The notes under the pieces: generated by a model
The model's input: only the letters and a program-made list of their open reading frames with translations
Database searches by the model: none
Told to the model about the DNA's origin: nothing
In this document: piece after piece, positions 7,176 through 14,423 of the stretch
Numbering within the stretch: position 1 is the first letter of the stretch
How the letters are laid out: each line of letters opens with the position of its first letter
Position numbers and translations under genes: made by a program
Assembly: GCA_927911515.1 (NCBI GenBank)
Contig: CAKMQH010000237.1
Location: 1-17,285 of the forward strand
Direction of reading: 5' to 3'
DNA from: an uncultured Neisseria sp.
Lineage (GTDB): Bacteria > Pseudomonadota > Gammaproteobacteria > Burkholderiales > Neisseriaceae
DNA: 17,285 nucleotides

Positions 7176-7369
7176 GATGTGATTCCTTTTATATGAATAT
7201 ATTGCCAGTATTGTCGCGCAAACGGATTCTTGAAGCAAGAAGAGGGTGTTGCGGCTGGGCGGCAATATCTGTTGACCGCTTACATGGCTGCAATCTCGAA
7301 AAATTTCAATAGTCGGCAGGACGGTCTTTACACCGACCGCTCTACTAAGAAATAGGAAAACATGAATTC

Positions 7370-7381
7370 AGGTCGTCTGAA
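7370..7381 (+). repeat. DNA uptake sequence (AG-mucDUS)
   Basis: Exact AGGTCGTCTGAA, single, between the repressor stop and erpA. No inverted partner is nearby. The 7176-7392 gap otherwise holds a weak inverted repeat CGGTC/GACCG (7322-7339) and no gene. Confidence 0.9.
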
Positions 7382-7392
7382 CACAGTACCGA

Positions 7393-8079
7393 TCAAATAA
7401 TCCGTCCAAACCATTCTACGCGGCCGATGATGGCAACATCTTCGGTCATTTTATTTAGGTCGATTTCAAAAGCCGGATAGGCTTCGTTGGCAGAGATGAC
7501 ATTGACGATGCCGCCGGGTATGACTTGAAGCCGTTTCACCAAAAGATTTTCATTGATACGCAGAACATATAACCCATCGCGCGGGGTAGTCTCGCTGCGG
7601 TTGATCAGGATGGTGTCCCCGTCGTTCAAAACGCCTTCCATAGAATCGCCTTTGACGGAAATAACCGACAGGTTTTTGGTGTCGCGGGTAACGTAGTTTT
7701 CAATCCAGTAACGGCGAAATGCCATGGTAAACATGGGTTTTTCATCGCCGACAAGCTGCCCGTGTCCTGCGGCGGCATGGATGTCGTAGCGCGGAACGAA
7801 GATAAATTCGTCAATATCGACCGGATTGCCCAACGTGTCGTAAGCGGTGGCTTTGGGTAGCTCGGCGTTGGGGAACGGCTCTCCTTCTCCTGTCAGAAGC
7901 CAGTCTATGCTGCATCCTTTGAGCTGTTTGATTTTTTTCAGGGTTTCGGATTTGGGTAATCCGCCCTCGTTCCAGATACGGCTGAAGCCGGCAATAGTCA
8001 TATCGATGTCTGCCGCGATTTTGGCTTGTCGTGCTTCATCTTTCCATAGGAAAGCCAGTCTGTCTTTAAAGGTATCCAT
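7393..8079 (-). CDS. Phage-type transcriptional repressor (HTH plus S24/LexA-like peptidase domain)
   Basis: The 228-aa protein has an N-terminal helix-turn-helix region (about residues 16-60, with AKIAADIDMTIAGFSRIW as the likely recognition core) and a C-terminal S24 self-cleavage domain. The catalytic pair is S146 (GDSMEGVL) and K182 (LLVKRL). The candidate cleavage site is A104-G105 in HAAAGHG, as in lambda-type repressors and LexA. It would repress promoters until RecA-stimulated self-cleavage during DNA damage; that is family knowledge, not shown here. ATG 8079 has AAAGGAA upstream. No other phage gene lies nearby, so it is an orphan or domesticated repressor. The AT-rich spacer upstream (8080-8378) carries operator-like inverted repeats, one over its own probable -35 box. 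Confidence 0.9.
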   Translation of the reverse strand: MDTFKDRLAFLWKDEARQAKIAADIDMTIAGFSRIWNEGGLPKSETLKKIKQLKGCSIDWLLTGEGEPFPNAELPKATAYDTLGNPVDIDEFIFVPRYDIHAAAGHGQLVGDEKPMFTMAFRRYWIENYVTRDTKNLSVISVKGDSMEGVLNDGDTILINRSETTPRDGLYVLRINENLLVKRLQVIPGGIVNVISANEAYPAFEIDLNKMTEDVAIIGRVEWFGRII

Positions 8080-8108
8080 GTTGTTCCTTTGGTTTAAGTG
8101 TGATTTTT

Positions 8109-8136
8109 AATACACTTTGAATGATTGATGTGTATT
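8109..8136. promoter_or_regulatory. Inverted repeat in the repressor leader (possible operator)
   Basis: AATACAC (8109-8115) and GTGTATT (8130-8136) are perfect complements separated by 14 bases, 30 bases upstream of the repressor start. Arm size and position suit a repressor operator, but no binding evidence exists. Confidence 0.35.
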
Positions 8137-8140
8137 TTAC

Positions 8141-8184
8141 CTTAGTTTTTATTAAATTGTAAGAAAAATATTAGTCAAACTAAG
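8141..8184 (-). promoter_or_regulatory. Putative repressor promoter overlapped by operator-like repeats
   Basis: On the minus strand a -35 TTGACT (8178-8173) is followed after 18 bases by TAATAA (8154-8149), a plausible promoter for the repressor. The -35 lies inside a small palindrome TTAGT-CAA-ACTAA (8171-8183), and CTTAGTTT (8141-8148) is repeated inverted as AAACTAAG (8177-8184), so both promoter elements are enclosed. This arrangement suggests autoregulation. The rest of 8185-8378 is AT-rich with no gene. Confidence 0.4.
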
Positions 8185-8378
8185 AAAAAGTATTGCTGTT
8201 TTTGTTTTTTCTGAGTATTATGTGCTTATTGTTAGATTAATCGAATAATTTCGGTTTAGAAATACTTTTATTTTTAACTTATGCCTTGGTTTTAATGCTT
8301 TCTTATGATTAAGCTGATTTTTTAGGCTGAATTATGTTTTATTTGAGTGTGTTTTAGATTTTGTTGGAGGTTGTGAAA

Positions 8379-8654
8379 ATGACTCGTTATCGTAAAAATG
8401 CTTGGTTGGTTCTGACGGCTTTTGTATTGGGCTTTTTGGCGTTTCCTTTCAGTTATTCGCAAGCGCATCAATCCGATATCGGTGTTTCTGCACAAGAGTG
8501 CGAGCAGTTGAATAATTTGGTTTTGGAAAACATGAACGGGAAGCAGCAAGTATTCGCGCGCGAGTGTGATACGGTAGAAGCTTCACATGATTGGGAGCAG
8601 CAGTACGGCAATTTGAATGAAGAAGAATTGGTTGCCGGTATTGTGTATGAGTAA
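8379..8654 (+). CDS. Small secreted or membrane-anchored protein of unknown function
   Basis: I do not recognise a family. The 91-aa product begins MTRYRKNAW followed by a hydrophobic stretch LVLTAFVLGFLAFPFSYSQA, a good Sec signal peptide with likely cleavage after SQA (about residue 35), or else an N-terminal anchor. The mature part is short and acidic, with two cysteines (CEQL and RECDT, about residues 46 and 68) that could form a disulfide. ATG 8379 is chosen over an upstream in-frame TTG at 8361 because GGAGG (8366-8370) is 8 bases before it. It is divergent from the S24 repressor and shares its AT-rich control region, so it could be under that repressor's control. Confidence 0.7.
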   Translation: MTRYRKNAWLVLTAFVLGFLAFPFSYSQAHQSDIGVSAQECEQLNNLVLENMNGKQQVFARECDTVEASHDWEQQYGNLNEEELVAGIVYE

Positions 8655-8822
8655 GTGGTTGTGAGGTTTTAAAGCTGGAGGCAGGCTGCTTCGCAGAGAG
8701 GTTTTTGAGTTTGTATCGTGGATAAGTCAGAGCAAGCCTGTGTTATGTGGTCAAAGTTCATTGACTATACACTCTTTAGATCTTTGTCTTTTATAGACAT
8801 TTGCCATCATGGTTGTTGATGA

Positions 8823-8867
8823 GGGGTCTCTGAAAACGGTGTAAGTTGTTTTCAGACGACCCCTTTT
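8823..8867 (+). terminator. Asymmetric DUS hairpin terminator
   Basis: The left arm GGGGTCTCTGAAAAC (8823-8837) pairs with GTTTTCAGACGACCCC (8848-8863), with one unpaired base, and is followed by TTTT (8864-8867). Only the right arm retains an uptake sequence (11 of 12 bases, reverse orientation). It ends transcription from the small secreted protein gene and lies between convergent genes. The gap 8655-8911 shows nothing else. Confidence 0.75.
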
Positions 8868-8911
8868 ATATGGATGAATATCCGTCTTGTTTGAGAAGAT
8901 TGGTGTATGTA

Positions 8912-9955
8912 TCAGGGAAGTAGCGGGGCGTTTTGCAGGCCGAGTTGTTCGTCAAAACCAAACATAATGTTCATATTTTGAATGGCTTGTCCTGCTGCAC
9001 CTTTCACTAAATTATCGATGACGGACAAGACAATCCAAACGTCGGATTGCGGTGCTTGCTGGATGCTGATGCGGCACAAATTGGCTCCGCGGACGCTGCG
9101 CGTTTCGGGTGTGGAACCGGCAGGAAGGATATCGACAAAAGGACTGTCCTGATAATATTCGCGAAGTGTTTCTTCAGGATGGCAGCCGCCCTCAAGATGC
9201 AGATAAAGGGTGGCGTGCATACCGCGAATCATAGGCGTGAGGTGCGGAGTGAAGACAAAACCATCGGCGATGTTTGCCTGCAATGATTGGATGGTTTGTT
9301 TGATTTCGGGAAGGTGGCGGTGTCCGCCGATGCCGTATGCTTTGAAATTGTCACCTGCTTCACAGAGGAGTGAGCCGATGTTGCCTTTGCGCCCTGCGCC
9401 GGAAACACCTGATTTACAGTCGGCAATCAAGGGCATGTGTGTTTTCAGACGACCTCGTTGCAACAAAGGCAATAAGGGCAGTGAAACGCAGGTAGGGTAG
9501 CAGCCGGGGTTGGCGACGATGCGCGCCTTGGCAATGGTATCGCGGTTCATTTCGCTTAATCCGTATACGGCTTGCGGGACAATATCGGGGCTGGCGTGGC
9601 GCATACCGTACCATTGTTCCCATGTTGGGATGTTTTGGATGCGGAAGTCGGCGGATAAGTCGACGATGAGGACGTTTTGGTTTAAAAGGGCAGGGGCTTC
9701 TTTCATGGCGACGCCGTTGGGCGTGGCAAAGAAAACGACATCACATTGATCCAGTTGTGCTTGGTCCGGCGTTTGGAAAGTTAAGTCGTAAATGCCGCTC
9801 AAACTGGGAAAGTAATCGGCAATGGCAATCCCCGCTTCGCTTCTGCTGGTAATGGCGGTTACTTCTACATTGGGGTGTGTGCTGAGCAGGCGGAGCAATT
9901 CTACGCCGGTGTAGCCTGTTGCGCCGACGATGCCGGCTTTGATTTTTTTATTCAT
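8912..9955 (-). CDS. argC: N-acetyl-gamma-glutamyl-phosphate reductase
   Basis: The enzyme reduces N-acetyl-glutamyl-phosphate to N-acetyl-glutamate semialdehyde with NADPH, the third step of arginine synthesis, in the cytoplasm. The 347-aa protein starts with the nucleotide-binding motif GIVGATGYTGVELLRLL (residues 8-24) and contains the active-site cysteine C152 in NPGCYPT, the GHRHLPEI block and HLTPMIRGM. ATG 9955 (MNKKIKAGIVGATG) has GGAGAAATC directly upstream. The open frame extends 110 codons upstream but this is intergenic, low-complexity sequence. An uptake sequence lies inside the gene (9444-9455), read in frame as GRLK at residues 168-171. No other arg gene is adjacent, as is usual for scattered arginine genes in Neisseria. 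Confidence 0.97.
   Translation of the reverse strand: MNKKIKAGIVGATGYTGVELLRLLSTHPNVEVTAITSRSEAGIAIADYFPSLSGIYDLTFQTPDQAQLDQCDVVFFATPNGVAMKEAPALLNQNVLIVDLSADFRIQNIPTWEQWYGMRHASPDIVPQAVYGLSEMNRDTIAKARIVANPGCYPTCVSLPLLPLLQRGRLKTHMPLIADCKSGVSGAGRKGNIGSLLCEAGDNFKAYGIGGHRHLPEIKQTIQSLQANIADGFVFTPHLTPMIRGMHATLYLHLEGGCHPEETLREYYQDSPFVDILPAGSTPETRSVRGANLCRISIQQAPQSDVWIVLSVIDNLVKGAAGQAIQNMNIMFGFDEQLGLQNAPLLP
9444..9455 (-). repeat. DNA uptake sequence inside argC
   Basis: Exact reverse complement of AGGTCGTCTGAA within the argC coding strand. It is read in the frame that encodes Gly-Arg-Leu-Lys. Confidence 0.9.
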
Positions 9956-10007
9956 GATTTCTCCGTTGAGTGGGCTTTGAATATAGAGGTTTAGTTTAAG
10001 GGGATGA

Positions 10008-10019
10008 GGGTCGTCTGAA
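10008..10019 (+). repeat. DNA uptake sequence (one mismatch)
   Basis: GGGTCGTCTGAA, 11 of 12 bases. It lies in the 350-base gap (9956-10305) upstream of argC. That gap holds no gene; besides this it contains TTTAATCCACTATA (10131-10144), a remnant of a common Neisseria repeat, and the hairpin at 10218-10281. Confidence 0.75.
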
Positions 10020-10130
10020 AAGAGGGGCGCTGTAATAAGGCAGGGTTTGATGGCTGGTGGAAAGCTGATATTTTGCAATGGCAGGGTTTTGGGTTGGATG
10101 GTTCTGTCTATCATTGCAGGGCAATTGAAA

Positions 10131-10144
10131 TTTAATCCACTATA
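10131..10144 (+). repeat. Fragment of a Neisseria intergenic repeat
   Basis: TTTAATCCACTATA matches the terminal sequence I remember for a widespread Neisseria intergenic repeat, whose longer relative lies at about 5686-5850. It is a short match and therefore tentative. Confidence 0.35.
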
Positions 10145-10217
10145 GTTGTCGGTGCGGCGCTTTGGAAAGAGGGTTGGCGGGTTGTTTGCTTGCAAGGATG
10201 TGGAACAATATTGGATG

Positions 10218-10281
10218 AAAAAGGTCGTCTGAAATTTGTCTGCTCCTTTATGGTTAAAGAGCAGGATTTCAGACGACCTTT
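10218..10281 (-). terminator. Long paired-DUS terminator of the L,D-transpeptidase gene
   Basis: AAAGGTCGTCTGAAAT (10220-10235) and ATTTCAGACGACCTTT (10266-10281) are perfect complements. Inside them CTGCTCCTTTA and TAAAGAGCAG pair with one bulged base, extending the stem. On the minus strand the stem is followed by TTTTT (10222-10218), 25 bases past the transpeptidase stop. Confidence 0.88.
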
Positions 10282-10305
10282 GCATTGGGGAAATTCCCTT
10301 GCTTT

Positions 10306-11296
10306 TTAGAACAGCACTCCTGTCGGTTCACTGCCTTCAGGTATGTCATATTTCGGATAACTTGGCGTGCTGGCAGGTGTGTTGTACAGTTTTGCCGGAT
10401 TCACTTCAGGACGAACGCTTTGGTTTGGTGCGGAAGCGGGCGTATCGTCAGCTTCGACTTCGATTTCAGTACCTTTAGGCAGAATCACATCTTTGACCGG
10501 AGCAGGCTTAGGCGCAATTTTAGGTTTGCTGAAAGCGCTGGAGCCGCTCGTCCAGGCGAGTGATTTCAACGGGGTTTTGAGTTTGACGCCTTTGGCACAG
10601 GTCAGACAGTTGGCGGCACCGGTGCGGTTTTTAAAATAGCGTCTACTTTAGCTGGATTAATGGTTTTACCGTGTGCTTTTGCCCAAGCGGCAATACTTTT
10701 CTTCAAGACGGCAGTATCCAGATTTTTTTTGCCGTATGGGTCGTGGTATGCAGCCAGCCAAAGGTTTTGGTTGGCATCTTCGTTGAGGCTGGCCATTTGG
10801 TAGATGACGGAGGCGGGAGCGCCGGAGGCAATTGTTTTGGCAAATTCCAGTGCATCCGGAGACTTCATGCGGACGCAGCCGTGACTGCGGACGCCCGGTA
10901 CGCTGGCAGGGGCATTAGTGCCATGAATGCCTAAACCGAGTTTGGGATCGCCCAGACGGACAAAACAGGACCGAGCGGATTGTTAGGGCCTGCTGGTACG
11001 CTTTTGACACCGTCGCCACGTTCTTTTTGGATGGATTTAGGGATGTGCCAAGTCGGATTGAAGGCTTTTGCACCGATTTTGTGTTCGCCCAATGTGGTTT
11101 GGGTCATGGCCTTGCCGACGGCGACAGGATAGATTTTGGTCAGTTTGCCGTCTGTATATAAGAATAAGCGTTGTTGCGGAATATTGATGACGACGTGCTG
11201 ACCTTCGGAAACGGGAGAGACGTCCGGGATGGGTGTGTTGGCTGAGGCGGCGGTAACGAAGAAGGCAGCGGTCAGGCCGAAAATAGTTTTTTTCAT
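10306..11296 (-). pseudogene. Exported L,D-transpeptidase (YkuD/ErfK family), two frameshifts
   Basis: Family members make or remodel 3-3 peptidoglycan cross-links, or attach proteins to the wall, in the periplasm. The start MKKTIFGLTAAFFVTAASA is a signal peptide. The YkuD domain follows (HVVINIPQQRLFLY onward), with the catalytic block HGTNAPASVPGVRSHGCVRM, including the Cys nucleophile. A lysine/proline-rich C-terminal tail and a CLTC pair come after it. The frame breaks twice. At plus-strand A-run 10962-10965 one base is missing, so GPVFVRLGDPKLGLGIHG is read as GPVLSVWAIPNSV and stops before the active site. At T-run 10628-10632 one base is missing, so ILKNRTGAANCLTC is read as ILKTAPVPPTV and stops. 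Adding both bases restores 330 aa. Two contractions of homopolymers in one gene make sequencing error likely. Confidence 0.85.
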
Positions 11297-11418
11297 GTGT
11301 CGTAATACTTGTAATAAATGAAAAGAAGATTTTGGGAAATCATACCTGAATCTGTATTTTTTTGTGCGAAAATATGCCCTTTCGGTTGCTTGCTGGTTTG
11401 AGTGGCAGGTATGGATTG

Positions 11419-11430
11419 GGGTCGTCTGAA
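11419..11430 (+). repeat. DNA uptake sequence (one mismatch)
   Basis: GGGTCGTCTGAA, 11 of 12 bases, in the divergent gap (11297-11460) between the L,D-transpeptidase and rlmD genes. No inverted partner is present. Confidence 0.75.
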
Positions 11431-11460
11431 AAGATAAACCGGGTGTCGAGTGGATAAGTG

Positions 11461-12791
11461 ATGGCTGATACGAAATGTTTTGACGGCGTGGCTGATGTTT
11501 TTTCTTTGGATTATGAGGGGCGCGGCGTTGCCAGAGTACATGGCAAAACAGTCTTTATTAAAGGTGCGCTGCCTACTGAGAAAGTGTCGTTTCGGGTGCT
11601 GAGGGAGAAGAAGCAGTTTAGCGAAGCGGAGACGGTGGAAGTGCTAAAAGAGTCAAATGAGCGAGTCCGTCCTGTGTGTGGTTATTATGAGACATGCGGT
11701 GGCTGCTCGTTGCAACATGCGTCTTCGGCAGCTCAAGTTGCATTGAAGCAACGTATTTTAGAAGAGCAGCTTGAACGTATTGGCAGGATCAGACCGGAGC
11801 AGATTTTGCCGCCCATTTATGGTTCGGCTTGGTATTATCGGGATAGGTCGCGTTTGAGCGTCTCAGTCGATAAGAAAGGTCGTCTGAAATGGGTTTTCAG
11901 GCGAAAAAAACAAATGAAGTAGTCGATATTGAGGTATGCCATGTGTTGCCGCGGCATATTTCAGATGTCCTGCCTATGGTGAAATTATTGTTGCAAACGC
12001 TGTCTGATGGAGGAGAGGCAGTCCGATTTGTTGAATTTTTTAATAGCCGTGAGTTGGTCGTTTTGAACATTTGTTTCATAAAAAAACCGTCTAGCCACTC
12101 TTTGAAGCAAATTGAGGAATGGTTTGATAGGATATTGGGTGGGGCAAAACGGGCTTGGCAGATTTGGGTTCAATATGGGCGTGAGCCATCATCTGCGCTA
12201 TACCCTAACGATTTGCCTGAATTGAAGTACAGTTTGCCTGAATTTTCTGTGGAAATGCCTTATCAGCCAGGTGATTTTACGCAGATTAATACAGAATTGA
12301 ATGCTGTAATGATCAGCAGGGCTTTGCGCCTGTTGGATATACAGCCCAATGATAGGGTGGCGGATTTGTTTTGCGGGTTGGGCAATTTCAGCCTGCCTAT
12401 GGCAAAGAGTGGTGCATCAGTAATAGGTATTGAAGGTCTAGACTCGCTTGTTCTACGTGCAAAACAAAACGCTCTTCGAAACAGTTGTGTAAAATATGTG
12501 TCGTTTATGGTGGCGGACTTGTTCGATACGGATGAAAAAACAGTAGCCTCATGGGGTGTGTTTGACAAAATGTTGCTCGATCCGCCAAGGAGTGGTGCTT
12601 ATGCTGTTGTCAAATCGCTACATACGCCATATCTGCCAAAAAGAATCGTATATGTTTCTTGTAACCCTTCAACTTTTGCGCGAGATGCGGAAGTCTTGGT
12701 AAATAAGGGTTATAGCTTCAAATCTGCAGGCATAATGAATATGTTTGCACAGACTTCGCACGTCGAATCCATCGGCGTGTTTGAGTTGTAA
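11461..12791 (+). pseudogene. rlmD: 23S rRNA (uracil-1939-C5)-methyltransferase RlmD, frameshifted
   Basis: RlmD methylates U1939 of 23S rRNA using S-adenosylmethionine. An N-terminal TRAM-like RNA-binding region (about residues 1-60) is followed by the [4Fe-4S] ligands C73, C79 and C82 (CGYYETCGGC), with the fourth in EVCHVLP. The SAM-binding motif is VADLFCGLGNFSLP, then LDPPRSG, and the catalytic cysteine is at 12660-12662 in YVSCNPSTFARD. The frame from ATG 11461 stops at 11922, and the rest continues in another frame (LGFQAKKTNEVVDIEVC...). Adding one base at about 11889-11890 (AAATGGG to AAATTGGG) restores 443 aa, close to the E. coli length. The break lies directly after an in-frame uptake sequence encoding GRLK. 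The start ATG is preferred over GTG 11458; the ribosome site is weak. Confidence 0.9.
11877..11888 (+). repeat. DNA uptake sequence inside rlmD, at the frameshift
   Basis: Exact AGGTCGTCTGAA, read in frame as Gly-Arg-Leu-Lys, ending one to two bases before the point where the rlmD frame is lost. Confidence 0.9.
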
Positions 12792-12943
12792 ATCCGATAG
12801 TGGGAGTGTCTGACAAATGGTTTTTAATGTAATTATTGGTTGAATCATGTTATCATAATTCAATTGGGGAATAGATGATTCGGCTGTTTCTATAAATGCC
12901 GAACATCGAATATATGTAGTTTTATTTGCTGCACCACAGTATC

Positions 12944-12949
12944 GGGAGG
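12944..12949 (+). promoter_or_regulatory. Strong Shine-Dalgarno that selects a TTG start
   Basis: GGGAGG is the best ribosome site nearby and lies 5 bases before TTG 12955. A GTG at 12949 is in frame but overlaps the Shine-Dalgarno itself, so it cannot use it. The upstream gap (12792-12943) is AT-rich; I see no convincing promoter or terminator in it. Confidence 0.7.
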
Positions 12950-12954
12950 TGTTC

Positions 12955-14406
12955 TTGAAGTATCCACTTTTAATCATATTGCTAGTGCTTTTGTTTATGG
13001 TGCTGCTGTTTATTTTTTATAAACAGAACGGCACAGCTAAAACTAAAAAGACGACAAAAGCAGCTAAAGCATCATCCAAAAAAAACCATCACCCAAATCA
13101 AGAAAGTATTGAAGGGGGAAGTCCGGATTGGGTTGATCAAATCAATCAATCCGTTTCCGATCCGGATCAACAAGATTGGGAATGGGGTGGCAGTAGTTCT
13201 GCCGGTTCAGCCACGTCAGTATCTGCGCAAGAAGTCGATCCGCTGACGGAATATCAAGTATATAAGCAATTCGGTTATGAGAGTAAAGCTGCCGAATCCT
13301 TAGCAGGTTATTTGAATGGCCTGAGCGACGGTGCGCCTGAAAAATTAGTGCATGAGCTTGTCGGGCTGAGTCTGCGGGTTGGCAATATCGATATGTTGAC
13401 AGATGCCTTGGAGCGTCATGGCTCTGTCTTGTCTGAAGAAAGTTTGGCTGAGTACGTTAAAGCAGGCTTGATGTCCGATCAAACACATTTGCCATTACGT
13501 GTATTGGCAGAAGGACGTTTGGGCTGGAGTATGCAGGAGATCGAGCGTCAAATTGGAGAACAACCTGATTTGGAAGAGACATCCGCATCCGCGCCTGCTA
13601 CAGCTAATGATAATACTGGTGCCCATCATGCTCCTGGCGTTTCTAAACGTTCTTCTATCGTATTAGGCAAGAAAGAGTTTACGGATATTACGCCAGAAGA
13701 GATGGGTGCTGTTATCGGGTTCGTTAAACCTGAACAAAGTGCCAAAATCTTGAAAGACAAAGTAGGTTATGAAACTGCTGTTCAACAATATAACCGTGCC
13801 ATTCAAAGTTCTTCCAAGCCTGCAAGCCTTATCATTGATGCATTAAAACTTGACTATCAACATGAAGAAATTAGTCAGTTTGCTAAACACTTGTGGAAGC
13901 TGTACCACTCATTGGGTCAGTATGGCCGCCAAGTGAAAGAACGCATGCTAGGTTGGGGGTATAGCCTTGGTTATCATGAAGTATTTGATGATTTGGAGAA
14001 AGGACCTAACGAAAATAAAATCAGAGAAATTGGTTTGGAAAGGGGTTATATCCAACCTACTTCTCTACAAATGAAAGCTAAATATCGCGAACTGGTACAA
14101 AAGGATTCTTCTATTATTAGTGTCAATGCCTCTCCTGCGGATGAAGCATTGAAAGAAGTGGAATCTTTGCTGATGTACGGTCAGTTGGATTTGGCCATAG
14201 GTACTTTGGAACAAGCTGTTTTACAGTACCCGCAAGAATCTCAATTGTATGTGATGCTGTTCGATCTTTACGAAAGAGTAGAGGATTGGGCGCGTCTGGA
14301 ACAATTCTTGCGCTTATTGCGTGAACGCGTTGTCAGCCTTCCGGAAGAAGTGGTATTGGCAATGAGCCGTTTGCTGCAACATGTAAATCAACATTCAAAA
14401 AAATAA
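12955..14406 (+). CDS. Membrane-anchored FimV/TspA-like protein with C-terminal TPR-like repeats
   Basis: This is the first gene of a five-gene operon. The 483-aa protein begins with one membrane helix (YPLLIILLVLLFMVLLFIFY, residues 3-22), followed by a Lys/Ala-rich and then acidic low-complexity linker (about residues 25-75), so most of it should lie in the cytoplasm. DPLTEYQVYKQFGYESKAAESLAGYL (near residue 80) and the C-terminal ADEALKEVESLLMYGQLDLAIGTLEQAVLQYP...YVMLFDLYERVEDWARLEQFLRLL resemble the helical repeats of the cytoplasmic half of FimV. FimV-type proteins are polar hubs for type IV pili. It lacks a visible LysM domain and has no periplasmic part, so it is not TspA itself. Start TTG 12955 is chosen for the GGGAGG upstream. 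The next gene follows after 17 bases. Confidence 0.65.
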   Translation: MKYPLLIILLVLLFMVLLFIFYKQNGTAKTKKTTKAAKASSKKNHHPNQESIEGGSPDWVDQINQSVSDPDQQDWEWGGSSSAGSATSVSAQEVDPLTEYQVYKQFGYESKAAESLAGYLNGLSDGAPEKLVHELVGLSLRVGNIDMLTDALERHGSVLSEESLAEYVKAGLMSDQTHLPLRVLAEGRLGWSMQEIERQIGEQPDLEETSASAPATANDNTGAHHAPGVSKRSSIVLGKKEFTDITPEEMGAVIGFVKPEQSAKILKDKVGYETAVQQYNRAIQSSSKPASLIIDALKLDYQHEEISQFAKHLWKLYHSLGQYGRQVKERMLGWGYSLGYHEVFDDLEKGPNENKIREIGLERGYIQPTSLQMKAKYRELVQKDSSIISVNASPADEALKEVESLLMYGQLDLAIGTLEQAVLQYPQESQLYVMLFDLYERVEDWARLEQFLRLLRERVVSLPEEVVLAMSRLLQHVNQHSKK

Positions 14407-14423
14407 AATAATTAGAGAGTACC

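Noticed and set aside
7176..7265. 30-residue N-terminal extension of erpA
   Set aside because: The ErpA family starts at MSDES-like sequence, and AAAAGGAA lies just before ATG 7175.
8100..8378. CRISPR array or tandem repeat in the AT-rich spacer
   Set aside because: The repeats are short inverted pairs, not regularly spaced direct repeats. No CRISPR array or cas gene is visible anywhere in the window.
9960..10285. N-terminal extension of argC
   Set aside because: The frame is open for 110 codons upstream, but the text is not protein-like, the Rossmann motif starts right after ATG 9955, and that ATG has its own ribosome site.
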